From positions 6,882,001 to 6,946,000 of the forward strand of contig NZ_CP082161.1 of assembly GCF_023101665.1 (NCBI RefSeq): a DNA stretch of 64,000 nucleotides, read 5' to 3'. The position numbers and the translations under genes are program-made. Positions 51,683-60,617 of the stretch are shown in pieces (the first letter of the stretch is position 1; each line of letters begins with the position of its first letter). Below the pieces are notes generated by a model. The model saw nothing but the letters and a program-made list of their open reading frames with translations. It did not search any database and was not told the origin of the DNA. This DNA comes from Bradyrhizobium sp. 195. Its GTDB lineage: Bacteria > Pseudomonadota > Alphaproteobacteria > Rhizobiales > Xanthobacteraceae.

Positions 51683-54682
51683 ATGCCGAACATTCCGCCG
51701 CCCTTCACGGCTCCCTACGCACCCGATGACGTCGAGATCGCCGCGCGCCTGTTGCCGGCATCGCATCTGGCCCCGCCGCAGGAGGCGCGGATCGACCGCA
51801 CCGCGACGCGGCTGATCGAGGCGATCCGTAAGCGCGACGACCGCCTCGGTGGGGTCGAGGACATGCTGCGGGAGTTCGCACTGTCGACCAAGGAGGGGCT
51901 CGCGCTGATGGTGCTGGCCGAGGCGCTGCTCCGCGTGCCCGACTCGCGCACCGCCGACCAGTTCATCGAGGACAAGCTCGGCGAGGGTGACTTCATCCAC
52001 CACGAGACCAAGTCCACCGCCTTCCTGGTCAACGCCTCGGCCTGGGCGCTCGGCCTGTCGGCGCGGGTGATCCAGCCCGGCGAGACGCCCGACGGCACCA
52101 TCGGCCGGCTGGTGAAGCGGCTCGGCGCGCCGGCGGTGCGCACCGCCACGCGCCAGGCGATGCGGCTGATGGGCAATCATTTCGTGCTCGGCGAGACCAT
52201 CGAGCAGGCGCTGGAGCGGGGCCGTCCGCGCTCCGGCCAGAAGCCGCGCTATTCCTTCGACATGCTCGGCGAAGGCGCGCGCACGGCGGCGGATGCCAAG
52301 CGCTATTTCGATGCTTATGCCAGCGCAATCGAAACCATCGGCAAGGCGGCCGGCAACCATCCCCTGCCCGACCGGCCCGGCATTTCGGTCAAGCTCTCGG
52401 CACTGCATCCGCGCTTCGAGGCGATCAGCCGCGAGCGGGTGATGGCCGAGCTGGTGCCGCTGCTGCTGGACCTCGCGCAGCGCGCCAAGGCCCATGACCT
52501 CAACTTCACCGTCGATGCCGAGGAAGCCGACCGGCTGGAGCTGTCGCTCGATGTGATCGCGGCAACGCTCGCCGATCCCTCGCTAGCCGGTTGGGACGGA
52601 TTTGGCCTCGCGGTCCAGGCCTATCAGAAGCGCGCCAGCGCGGTGATCGACTATGTCGACGAACTCGCCCGCGCGCACGACCGCAAGCTGATGGTGCGGC
52701 TGGTCAAGGGCGCCTATTGGGACACCGAGATCAAGCGCGCGCAGGAGCGCGGGCTCGACGGCTATCCCGTGTTCACGCGCAAGGCGATGACGGATCTCAA
52801 CTTCGTCGCCTGCGCGACAAAGCTGCTGGCCTTGCGGCCGCGCATCTTCCCGCAATTCGCCACCCACAACGCGCTGACGGTCGCGACCGTGCTGGAGCTT
52901 GCCGGAAATAGCGGCGGCTTCGAATTCCAGCGCCTGCACGGCATGGGCGAAGCGCTGTACGAGCAGCTTGCCAAGGATCATCCTGAGATCGCCTACCGCA
53001 CCTATGCGCCGGTCGGCAGCCATCGCGACCTGCTGGCCTATCTGGTGCGGCGCCTGCTGGAGAATGGCGCCAATTCCTCCTTCGTGGCGCAGGCCGCCGA
53101 TTATCGCGTGCCTGTTACGGCGCTGTTGCGGCGCCCGGCGGATGCCATCATTCAGCCGCAGCAGGCGGCCCATCCCAAGATCCCGCTGCCCGGCGATCTC
53201 TTTGCGCCGGAGCGGCGCAATTCGCGCGGCGTTGAATTCGGCGCGCGCGCTGCGCTCGACCTGTTGCTGAATGACGTGAAAGCCGAGACGGCTGCCCTCA
53301 AGCCGATCGCCGATGCCACGCCCGACCAGGCCAACGCGGCAGTGACAGCCGCGCGCGCGGGCTTTGCGGCCTGGAGCCGCACACCCGCCGGCACGCGCGC
53401 GGCTGTGCTGGAGCAGGCCGCGCATCTCCTGGAGAGCCGCGGCGCCCGTTTCATCACTCTGCTGCAAACTGAGGGCGGCAAGACGCTCGACGATGCGCTC
53501 TCGGAGCTGCGCGAGGCCGCCGACTTCTGCCGCTATTATGCCGCGCAGGGCCGCAAGCTGTTCGGAAACGACACCGTCATGCCGGGCCCGACCGGCGAGA
53601 GCAATGCGCTCGCGATGCGCGGCCGGGGCGTCTTCGTTGCGATATCGCCGTGGAATTTTCCGCTGGCGATCTTCCTGGGCCAGGTCACGGCGGCGTTGAT
53701 GGCCGGCAACAGCGTGGTGGCAAAACCCGCCGAGCAGACGCCGCGCATCGCGCGCGAGGCCGTGGCCCTGCTGCACGAGGCCGGCATCCCCAAAAGCGCG
53801 CTGCATCTCGTCACCGGCGATGGCAAGATCGGTGCGACGCTGACGGCGCATCCCGATATTGCCGGCGTCGTCTTCACCGGCTCGACCGAGGTCGCGCGCT
53901 TGATCAACCGGACGCTCGCCGCCAAGGACGGGCCGATCGTGCCGCTGATCGCGGAGACCGGCGGCATCAATGCCATGATCGCGGATGCCACCGCGCTGCC
54001 CGAGCAGGTTGCCGATGATGTCGTCACCTCCGCGTTCCGCTCTGCCGGCCAACGCTGCTCGGCGCTGCGGCTGCTGTTCGTGCAGGAGGACGTCGGCGAC
54101 CGCATGATCGAGATGATCGCGGGCGCAGCACGCGAGTTGAAGATTGGCGATCCCTGTGACGTCGCAACCCATGTCGGCCCCGTGATCGATGCTGAGGCCA
54201 AGCAACGCCTCGACGCGCACATCGCCCGGATGACGCGCGAGGCACGTCTGCACTTTGCCGGCACCGCGCCGCAAGGCTGCTTCGTCGCGCCGCACATCTT
54301 CGAGCTCAAGGACGCCGGCCAGCTCACCGAGGAGGTGTTCGGCCCAATCCTGCATGTGGTGCGCTATCGTGCGGAGAACCTCGAACGCGTGCTGCAGGCA
54401 ATCGAGCGCAGCGGTTACGGGCTCACCCTCGGCGTCCATTCCCGCATCGACGACACCATCGAAGCCATCATCGACCGCGTCCAGGTCGGCAACATCTACG
54501 TCAACCGCAACATGATCGGCGCGGTGGTCGGCGTGCAGCCGTTCGGCGGCAACGGCCTGTCCGGAACCGGCCCCAAGGCCGGCGGCCCGCACTACCTCAC
54601 GCGCTTTGCGACCGAGCAGACGGTGACGATCAACACGGCTGCGGCGGGGGGCAATGCGGCGTTGCTAGCGGGGGAGGAGTAA
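51683..54682 (+). CDS. putA: PutA bifunctional proline dehydrogenase/P5C dehydrogenase
   Basis: 999 residues, the length known for the short PutA of Bradyrhizobium. It lacks the ribbon-helix-helix DNA-binding domain of the trifunctional type. The FAD proline dehydrogenase barrel (about 60-440) shows KGAYWDTEIKRAQ and FATHNALTVATVLELA. The aldehyde dehydrogenase half (about 510-980) has ISPWNFPLAIFLGQVTAALM, VFTGSTEVARLI and catalytic Cys in SAGQRCSALR. Proline is converted to glutamate with channelling between sites. Confidence 0.95.
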   Translation: MPNIPPPFTAPYAPDDVEIAARLLPASHLAPPQEARIDRTATRLIEAIRKRDDRLGGVEDMLREFALSTKEGLALMVLAEALLRVPDSRTADQFIEDKLGEGDFIHHETKSTAFLVNASAWALGLSARVIQPGETPDGTIGRLVKRLGAPAVRTATRQAMRLMGNHFVLGETIEQALERGRPRSGQKPRYSFDMLGEGARTAADAKRYFDAYASAIETIGKAAGNHPLPDRPGISVKLSALHPRFEAISRERVMAELVPLLLDLAQRAKAHDLNFTVDAEEADRLELSLDVIAATLADPSLAGWDGFGLAVQAYQKRASAVIDYVDELARAHDRKLMVRLVKGAYWDTEIKRAQERGLDGYPVFTRKAMTDLNFVACATKLLALRPRIFPQFATHNALTVATVLELAGNSGGFEFQRLHGMGEALYEQLAKDHPEIAYRTYAPVGSHRDLLAYLVRRLLENGANSSFVAQAADYRVPVTALLRRPADAIIQPQQAAHPKIPLPGDLFAPERRNSRGVEFGARAALDLLLNDVKAETAALKPIADATPDQANAAVTAARAGFAAWSRTPAGTRAAVLEQAAHLLESRGARFITLLQTEGGKTLDDALSELREAADFCRYYAAQGRKLFGNDTVMPGPTGESNALAMRGRGVFVAISPWNFPLAIFLGQVTAALMAGNSVVAKPAEQTPRIAREAVALLHEAGIPKSALHLVTGDGKIGATLTAHPDIAGVVFTGSTEVARLINRTLAAKDGPIVPLIAETGGINAMIADATALPEQVADDVVTSAFRSAGQRCSALRLLFVQEDVGDRMIEMIAGAARELKIGDPCDVATHVGPVIDAEAKQRLDAHIARMTREARLHFAGTAPQGCFVAPHIFELKDAGQLTEEVFGPILHVVRYRAENLERVLQAIERSGYGLTLGVHSRIDDTIEAIIDRVQVGNIYVNRNMIGAVVGVQPFGGNGLSGTGPKAGGPHYLTRFATEQTVTINTAAAGGNAALLAGEE

Positions 54683-54721
54683 GGCTGCCTTCGCGCCGTC
54701 GCCACATGCGCATTACCAGTT

Positions 54722-54848
54722 CCGTCATCCTGAGGTGCGAGTGGCGCGATGCGAAGCACCGCGCCAGGAGCCTCGAAGGATGGACGGCCCAGATGCAGCC
54801 CGGCCGTCGCCCTTCGAGGGCCGCTTCGCGGCCACCTCGGGTGACGGA
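54722..54848. repeat. Dispersed repeat, CGTCATCCTGAGGTGC family
   Basis: It begins CGTCATCCTGAGGTGCGAGT and ends CACCTCGGGTGACGG, with internal arms CCTCGAAGGATGGACGGCC and GGCCGTCGCCCTTCGAGG. It fills most of the gap after putA. Confidence 0.7.
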
Positions 54849-54975
54849 TCACCGCAATGGGCCCTGCGCCAGGCGCCGTTGCATCCCTGCAAAACATCGG
54901 TCTAATGGCTCCCACCATCTGCCCCGCGCCAATTCCAGCGCGCGGGAAACGACAAGAGCGAGGGAGCGACGCGCG

Positions 54976-56181
54976 ATGGAAAAAGGCATCTTTTCAGGCC
55001 TGAAAGTTCTGGACTGCGCAAGCTTCATCGCAGCGCCCGCGGCCGCGACCGTGCTGTCGGATTTCGGCGCCGATGTCATCAAGATCGAGCCGCCCGGCGC
55101 TGGCGATCCCTACCGCAATCTGCCGAACCTGCCTGGCTATCCCTCAGGCGAGCACAATTTCGCCTGGCTGCTGGAAGCCCGCAACAAGAAGAGCATCGCG
55201 CTCGACCTCTCCAGGCCGGAAGCGCAGGCCGTGCTCTATAAGCTGGTCGAAGAGGCCGACGTCTTCATCACCAACATGCCGCCGCCGGTGCGCGCCAAGC
55301 TCGGCATCACCTACGATCACCTCGCCCATCTCAACGACCGGCTGATCTACGCCTCCTTCACCGGCTATGGCGAGAAGGGCGAGGAGGCCAACAAGCCCGG
55401 CTTCGACAGCAACGCCTATTGGGCGCGCTCGGGCCTGATGGACCTGGTCCGTGCCGACACCGACACGACCCCGGCCCGTTCGGTCGCCGGCATGGGCGAC
55501 CATCCCTGCGCCATGGCGTTCTACGGCGCCATCGTCACCGCGCTCTATCAGCGCGAGAAGACCGGCAAAGGCTCGCATGTCGCCTCCAATCTGATGGCGA
55601 ACGGGGTGTGGGCGGCGAGCGTGCTGGCGCAGGCAAAGCTCTGCGGCGCCAAGTTCGGCGAGCGGCGTCCGCGCGAGCGCGCGCTCAACGCGGTCGCCAA
55701 CCATTATCAGTGCAAGGACGGCCGCTGGCTGATCCTGTCGCTGCTGAGCGAGGAGAAGCAGTTTCCAACGCTGGCCAAGTGCCTCGGACGCGAGGACCTG
55801 GTCAATGATCCCCGCTTCGCCACCAAGGCGGACCGCCATGCCCGCTCGGTCGAGCTGATCAAGATCCTGGACGACACCTTCGCCACCAAAGATCTCGCCG
55901 AGTGGCGCAAGATCCTCGACGGCAGCGGCCTGGTGTTCGGCGTCGTCGCCATTCTCGACGACATCCCGAACGACAAGCAGATGCTCGACAACGAGGTGCT
56001 GGTGCCGTTCGAGAACGACACGATGCTCACCATCAACAGCCCGATCTGGATCGATGGCGCCAAGAAGGTTCAGCCGCGCAAGCCGCCCGCCGTGGGCGAG
56101 CACAGTGACGAGATTTTGCGCGGCGCGGGATACGACGAGGCGGCGATCAAGCAGCTGCGGAGTTCGGGGGCGGTGGGGTAA
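54976..56181 (+). CDS. Class III CoA-transferase (CaiB/BaiF family)
   Basis: 401 residues from the ATG at 54976 (GGGAG upstream). N-terminal blocks GLKVLDCASFIAAPAAATVL, FGADVIKIEPPGAGDPYR and ARNKKSIALDL are typical. The catalytic Asp is expected in the NKPGFDSNAYWARSGLM region. It transfers CoA between acids; no partner enzyme adjoins, so the substrate cannot be guessed. It is not closely similar to the transferase at 33822. Confidence 0.88.
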   Translation: MEKGIFSGLKVLDCASFIAAPAAATVLSDFGADVIKIEPPGAGDPYRNLPNLPGYPSGEHNFAWLLEARNKKSIALDLSRPEAQAVLYKLVEEADVFITNMPPPVRAKLGITYDHLAHLNDRLIYASFTGYGEKGEEANKPGFDSNAYWARSGLMDLVRADTDTTPARSVAGMGDHPCAMAFYGAIVTALYQREKTGKGSHVASNLMANGVWAASVLAQAKLCGAKFGERRPRERALNAVANHYQCKDGRWLILSLLSEEKQFPTLAKCLGREDLVNDPRFATKADRHARSVELIKILDDTFATKDLAEWRKILDGSGLVFGVVAILDDIPNDKQMLDNEVLVPFENDTMLTINSPIWIDGAKKVQPRKPPAVGEHSDEILRGAGYDEAAIKQLRSSGAVG

Positions 56182-56194
56182 GGCGGCGCGCCAC

Positions 56195-56275
56195 CGTCAT
56201 TGCGAGCGCAGCGAAGCAATCCAGAATCCCACCGCGGCTGCATTGCTGGATTGCTTCGCTACGCTCGCAATGACG
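56195..56275. repeat. Dispersed palindromic repeat, CGTCATTGCGAGCG family
   Basis: CGTCATTGCGAGCGCAGCGA at the left and TACGCTCGCAATGACG at the right; same family as 35804-35890 and 60006-60091. Confidence 0.85.
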
Positions 56276-56328
56276 ATGTGGGACTATCCGATATAACAAT
56301 CGGCAACACGCCAACGCCGCGAGGTCCC

Positions 56329-56976
56329 ATGCCCAGCTACCGCCTGCACTACTTCCCCGAATCCGGCAACAGCTACAAGCTGGCGCTGATGCTGACGCTT
56401 TGCGGCGAGACGTTCGAGCCTGTCTGGACCGACTTTGGCGGCGGCGTCACACGCACGGCGGAATGGCGCAAGGCCGTGAATCCGATGGGTGAGATTCCCG
56501 TGCTCGAAATCGACGGCGTGAAAATGACGCAGACTGCGCCGCTTCTGCTCAAGCTCGCCGAGCAATACGGCCGCTTCGGCGGCGAGACGGAGGACGAAAA
56601 GTTCGAGCTGCTGCGCTGGCTGTTCTGGGACAACCACAAGCTCACCGGCTACATGGCGACCTATCGCTTCATGCGGGCCTTCACCGAAAAGAACGATCCC
56701 CAGGTGCTGAAGCATTTCCGCCGCCGCCTCGAGGACTTCCTCGGCATTCTCGACGGGCATCTCCAGCACAATGAATTCGCGATCGGCACGAGGCCGACGG
56801 TCGCGGACATCTCGATGATGGCCTATCTGCACTATCCCAGCGACGAGCACGGCTTTGAATTCGCGGAAAGCCATCCTGCCATCCACGCCTGGCTCGGACG
56901 CATGGCCACGCTGCCCGGCTGGAAACCGGCCTATGAGCTGCTGCCGGGCAAGCGCATGACGAATTACGCGAAGTGA
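56329..56976 (+). CDS. Glutathione S-transferase family protein
   Basis: 215 residues from the ATG at 56329. The thioredoxin-fold N-terminus (YRLHYFPESGNSYKLALMLTLCG) has the Ser/Tyr region of bacterial GSTs and the cis-Pro motif NPMGEIPVLEIDG. The all-helical C-terminal domain has the N-capping motif TRPTVADISMMAYL. It binds glutathione and probably conjugates or reduces a small molecule. Confidence 0.85.
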   Translation: MPSYRLHYFPESGNSYKLALMLTLCGETFEPVWTDFGGGVTRTAEWRKAVNPMGEIPVLEIDGVKMTQTAPLLLKLAEQYGRFGGETEDEKFELLRWLFWDNHKLTGYMATYRFMRAFTEKNDPQVLKHFRRRLEDFLGILDGHLQHNEFAIGTRPTVADISMMAYLHYPSDEHGFEFAESHPAIHAWLGRMATLPGWKPAYELLPGKRMTNYAK

Positions 56977-56979
56977 AAG

Positions 56980-57144
56980 CTACCGCAACGACAGCCAGCC
57001 GAGCGTGAACAATATGCCGCCGACGATGACGGCCATCGCGATCGCCCAGATGCTCACGCGGGCGCTGCCGGTGACCTGCTTGGCTTCTTCATTGCGCGCG
57101 ATCTCGCGATTGCGCGCTTTGTTGGCGTTGCCCGTATCCGTCAT
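56980..57144 (-). CDS. Small single-span membrane protein
   Basis: 54 residues: a charged head (MTDTGNANKARNREIARNEE then AKQVTGSARV) and one membrane helix (SIWAIAMAVIVGGILFTLGW). The frame is tight between its neighbours, with the stop 4 bases beyond the GST stop. The function is unknown; similar tiny membrane proteins are easily overlooked. Confidence 0.6.
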   Translation of the reverse strand: MTDTGNANKARNREIARNEEAKQVTGSARVSIWAIAMAVIVGGILFTLGWLSLR

Positions 57145-57168
57145 GAATCATCCAAATCGCTTGTTGGC

Positions 57169-58704
57169 TTAACGCGTCTTGATGAAGCACATGCCGATGC
57201 GGCGTGAGGCCGCGGCAGCCTGACAGCTGAGACCGTTAGCACAGCTCCATGACGTAAAACTCTTATCGAGCGTTCCCGATCCCGCATCTTGCAGGGAACA
57301 ATGCGCGCCCCAGCCATCCCAGTATTCGGTGCCGGCGAGCTCCCGGCTGCCGCGGGTCTGCGGCCGGCTGGCAAACCCGCGTGAGAAATCAGGGCGTTTG
57401 CCCGCGGCAAACGCAGTCAGGATGTCGCGCCGGCGGAGCTGGTCACCGACAAAATGCGGCGAGGCCGGCACGATAGAAGCGTTGGACGGCCTGTCCGCGA
57501 GCCAATCGACGCCGGGGAAATGGAAGCCGCCGACGCCGCGGGTCTGGTGGCAGCCTGAGCAGGTGACGTCGTTGAGGCGGCGCTGGAACCCTGCGACCGA
57601 ACGGATGTTCTGCATATCCCCGCGCGCGGCCGCCTGCTTCAACGCGCCGACCACGTCGTTGTCGGTGAAGACCGGGTCGTCGCGACCCTCGCCTTTGCTT
57701 TCTCCTTGCACCATGCCGAACTCCGGCTGCAGCGTCGAGGCATCGAGGCCTGCGGGTGTGGGCACCACCGCGGCCCTAGCAAGAAATCTTTCCGGGATCA
57801 GCACCGTGCCGCGATCGAACTCGCGCAAATTCTCGGGTGCGAGCAGCCAGGCCTTGAAGTCGCGCCGAAGCGCATCGTCGGTGAGGATGCGGTCGCGGTC
57901 GATCTGGTTCTCCAGCACCGCTTCTACGAACTGTTGCGTCGCTGCGTCGTATTTGAACACCTTGAGTAGATAGTCGGAGCGGAAATCGTGCAGCGCCGAT
58001 TTCGGCGCGACGGAGAGCTGGATGTTGGTCTCGACGCGATCGAGCATGGCATCAGTGGGGTGGAAGCGACTGCCGATCAACCCTTGCCAGTCGCCATTGT
58101 CGAGCCAGCGCCGCGCGACCTCGGCGCAGGTGATTGGTTTTCCGTCCGCATCGGTCTGGCGCGCATCCCTCGCCTTCATCACCAGATTGAACGTCATCGG
58201 CAGGCGCGTCGCGGTCTTGCCGCCGTCGAAACGCGCGAGCCGGTAGATCAAGCGGATTTCGCCGCAGGACTCTTCCGAGACATAGGCGCGGTCCATGCGG
58301 TTGACGATTCCGGCGAGCACGAAACGCGTGTTGGGAGATTTCAGCACAGTCCGGTCGAACAGCTGCACATCAAAACCTTCGCCGACGCCGATGGTCTCGG
58401 TCGGATATTCCGCCTTGCGCTGGGCGATGTAGCGGTCGAGCTCCGCGTCGATCGCCGGCGGAATGTCCTTGAGCTGCGGCAGCTCCGAAAACAGCAGGTC
58501 CGTCGTCAGCGGACGGTCGGCATTCCGCTCCGGCGACAACAGGCGCGGGATCGTGAGCGCGTCGCCCTCGTCGAGCCTTCGCAGCAGCTCGGGATCGGTG
58601 ATGGCCGTGCCGCGCGTCATCGGCGCGGTCTCCGCTGCCGACAGCGAGGCCGCACCACCAAACAGCAAGGCGGCAGCAACGAGAATTCGCAACGCGCGGC
58701 TCAT
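57169..58704 (-). CDS. Orphan periplasmic protein with a CxxCH haem site
   Basis: 511 residues. A signal peptide ends at about LSA-AE. A large region of unknown fold (about 30-340, with GIVNRMDRAYVSEESCGEIR) precedes the single haem-binding motif CSGCHQTRG (382-386). At least six further Cys occur, several in the last 50 residues (AHCSLQ, SWSCANGLSCQ, GMCFIK), likely disulfides. No known c-type cytochrome family of this size is recognised. The downstream small membrane protein gene is 24 bases away on the same strand. Confidence 0.65.
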   Translation of the reverse strand: MSRALRILVAAALLFGGAASLSAAETAPMTRGTAITDPELLRRLDEGDALTIPRLLSPERNADRPLTTDLLFSELPQLKDIPPAIDAELDRYIAQRKAEYPTETIGVGEGFDVQLFDRTVLKSPNTRFVLAGIVNRMDRAYVSEESCGEIRLIYRLARFDGGKTATRLPMTFNLVMKARDARQTDADGKPITCAEVARRWLDNGDWQGLIGSRFHPTDAMLDRVETNIQLSVAPKSALHDFRSDYLLKVFKYDAATQQFVEAVLENQIDRDRILTDDALRRDFKAWLLAPENLREFDRGTVLIPERFLARAAVVPTPAGLDASTLQPEFGMVQGESKGEGRDDPVFTDNDVVGALKQAAARGDMQNIRSVAGFQRRLNDVTCSGCHQTRGVGGFHFPGVDWLADRPSNASIVPASPHFVGDQLRRRDILTAFAAGKRPDFSRGFASRPQTRGSRELAGTEYWDGWGAHCSLQDAGSGTLDKSFTSWSCANGLSCQAAAASRRIGMCFIKTR

Positions 58705-58797
58705 GCCTTAGGTAACACCGCGCCGGGATGCCTATTCAAGCAAAAAGGCGCCTCACACAGTGGTGAAGCGCCTCTTTGAAAGTCGGATATCGAACGC

Positions 58798-59796
58798 TCA
58801 GCGCGCGACGATCAGGCCCTTGCTGGTGACGACCACCCAGCGGCCGTCCTGGCGGCGGATCGCATCGACGCGGCCGACGCCGGGGATGGGATCGCCGGGA
58901 TAGACCTCGTAGAGGCCGTCGCGGCCCTCGATCAGCGCGCCGCCATTGGCGGCGTTGCGCAGCCTCCAGCCTTCGATCGTCGGCAGGCGGCCGACCTCGG
59001 TCTTGGGCGCGGCGGGCACCGGGGCCGGTGCGGCGGCTGCGGTCGCAACCTGGGTCGGCGCGATCGAGCCGGTGGTTTCCTTGGCGGGCGCCGCTGCGGC
59101 CTGCGCCGGGGCGGCGGGCGGCGTGGCGCGGAGCTTGTCGACGGTCTCGGACAGCTTTGCGATCTTGGCCATCGGCTCGGCCTGCGCCTTCTCGAGCTTG
59201 TCGAGGCGGTCGTTGGCGCGATTGAACTGGCTGACGCCGGTCTTCGAGCTGTGCTCGACATTGGCCTTCAGCGCGACGAGGTCGGCATCGATCCGCGCGA
59301 CCGAAGCATCCAGCGCGCTGGTGTCGGCGACCTGCGCCGGCGCCTGGGCCGGGCTTGCGAAATGCATCATGCCGGCGGTCGCAAGCGCGCCGCTGATCGC
59401 GCCGACGCTGGCGGCGATCGCCACCACCGCGGCCATCGCCGACAAGCGCCGCTTGCCGCCGGCCTCGCGCGGCTCGTCCGCCTTTACATGCGGAGCAAAG
59501 TCCTCGCGGTCCCAGGACCGTTCCGAGGGCGCCATGACGATGAGCTTGCCGGGCTTCGGCTCAGGCTTGGTCTCGGCTTTGGCTTCGAACTTCGGCACCT
59601 CGATCCGAGGCGGCTCGATTTTTGGCGGCTCGACCTTGACCGGATCAGCTTTGGGCGGCGCCTCGTGGTCCGGGGCAATCGAAGGGGCCTCGATCCCAGC
59701 GGCTTCGACGGCGTGCGGCGCGGTCGCAGCAGCTTCGACGACGCCGGTCTGTTCGCCAGTCCTTTGGACAGCCTGATCGGGCATTGGTTCGCTCAC
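58798..59796 (-). CDS. Single-span membrane protein with Pro-rich N-terminus and C-terminal domain
   Basis: 332 residues. A cytoplasmic Pro/Lys/Glu-rich part (VKVEPPKIEPPRIEVPKFEA) leads to one membrane helix (MAAVVAIAASVGAISGALAT, about 120-140). Then come a coiled-coil segment (LDASVARIDADLVALKANV to LSETVDKLRA), an Ala/Pro linker and a conserved end (LPTIEGWRLRNAANGGALIE, GLYEVYPGDPIPGVGRV). The end recalls pilus-assembly or SPOR-like periplasmic domains, but I do not recognise it firmly. Confidence 0.65.
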   Translation of the reverse strand: MSEPMPDQAVQRTGEQTGVVEAAATAPHAVEAAGIEAPSIAPDHEAPPKADPVKVEPPKIEPPRIEVPKFEAKAETKPEPKPGKLIVMAPSERSWDREDFAPHVKADEPREAGGKRRLSAMAAVVAIAASVGAISGALATAGMMHFASPAQAPAQVADTSALDASVARIDADLVALKANVEHSSKTGVSQFNRANDRLDKLEKAQAEPMAKIAKLSETVDKLRATPPAAPAQAAAAPAKETTGSIAPTQVATAAAAPAPVPAAPKTEVGRLPTIEGWRLRNAANGGALIEGRDGLYEVYPGDPIPGVGRVDAIRRQDGRWVVVTSKGLIVAR

Positions 59797-60114
59797 GGCT
59801 CAAATACTCCAGTCTGGGTTGACCTTTTGGTAACTTTCATTGCTTGCGAATTCCTTACCTGCGGACCCGCTTACCGAAATTTTAGGAAGTCATCCGGGGC
59901 CGAATTTGGCCGGGAAGATGGAACCGGTGTGGCGAGCGTGAAACAAATTGTAATCGGGGCAAGATGAACGGCGGAGGAATGGCCGGACGGTCGGGCTCTC
60001 ACCCACGTCATTGCGAGGAGCGAAGCGACGAAGCAATCCAGAGCTTCTCCGCGGAAAGACTCTGGATTGCTTCGCTACGCTCGCAATGACGGGGTGTGGA
60101 CTATCGGCCTGCAC
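59797..60114. other. Intergenic region with one repeat
   Basis: 318 bases separate the Pro-rich membrane protein gene from the convergently oriented end of the TPM gene's transcript. Apart from the CGTCATTGCGAG repeat at 60006-60091, only the AT-richer promoter-like stretch at 59815-59885 for the leftward gene is noticed. Confidence 0.5.
60006..60091. repeat. Dispersed palindromic repeat, CGTCATTGCGAGGAGCG family
   Basis: CGTCATTGCGAGGAGCGAAG at the left and TACGCTCGCAATGACG at the right; third copy of the family in this window. Confidence 0.85.
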
Positions 60115-60612
60115 TCACATCACCACCGGCGCATCCGGCAGCTCGTTGCGACTTGGGCCCTGCGGCGGGAAATGTCGCGCCAGCTCGCGAGATACCGCCT
60201 CGATCCCGGCGATCACGCCGCGCTCGAACTGGCCCGTGCCGAACTCGGCCTCCATGGCGCGGCAGATGCTTTCCCAGCCTTCGGCGCCGACCTTGGCGTG
60301 GATGCCGCGATCGGCGACGATCTCGACGTCGCGGTCGGCGAGCAGGAGATAGATCAGGACACCGTTGTTGTGCGCGGTGTCCCAGATGCGCAGGTGCGAG
60401 AACACGTCGAGCGCGCGCTCGCGGGCCGGCTGGTTGCGGAACAGGGGACGGCCGTCGAGTGCGCCTTCAACCACGAAGCGGACCTGGCCCGAATGGGTGG
60501 CTTCGCCCCGCTTGATGGCCTGCTCGATGCGGTCGAGCACGACTTGCGGAAAAATCTGCTTCGCCCGCCAATGATGCTGCACGAGATGCCTGGCAATGCG
60601 CTTGATGGTCAT
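60115..60612 (-). CDS. TPM-domain protein
   Basis: 165 residues. A TPM domain (TLP18.3/Psb32/MOLO-1 type) is seen from IEQAIKRGEATHSGQVRFVV through NNGVLIYLLLADRDVEIVADRG and WESICRAMEAEFGTGQFERG. There is no signal peptide or membrane helix, so it is cytoplasmic. It follows the larger TPM protein gene after 5 bases and the LemA gene upstream, a common trio with an unclear role at the membrane. Confidence 0.82.
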   Translation of the reverse strand: MTIKRIARHLVQHHWRAKQIFPQVVLDRIEQAIKRGEATHSGQVRFVVEGALDGRPLFRNQPARERALDVFSHLRIWDTAHNNGVLIYLLLADRDVEIVADRGIHAKVGAEGWESICRAMEAEFGTGQFERGVIAGIEAVSRELARHFPPQGPSRNELPDAPVVM

Positions 60613-60617
60613 GACCG

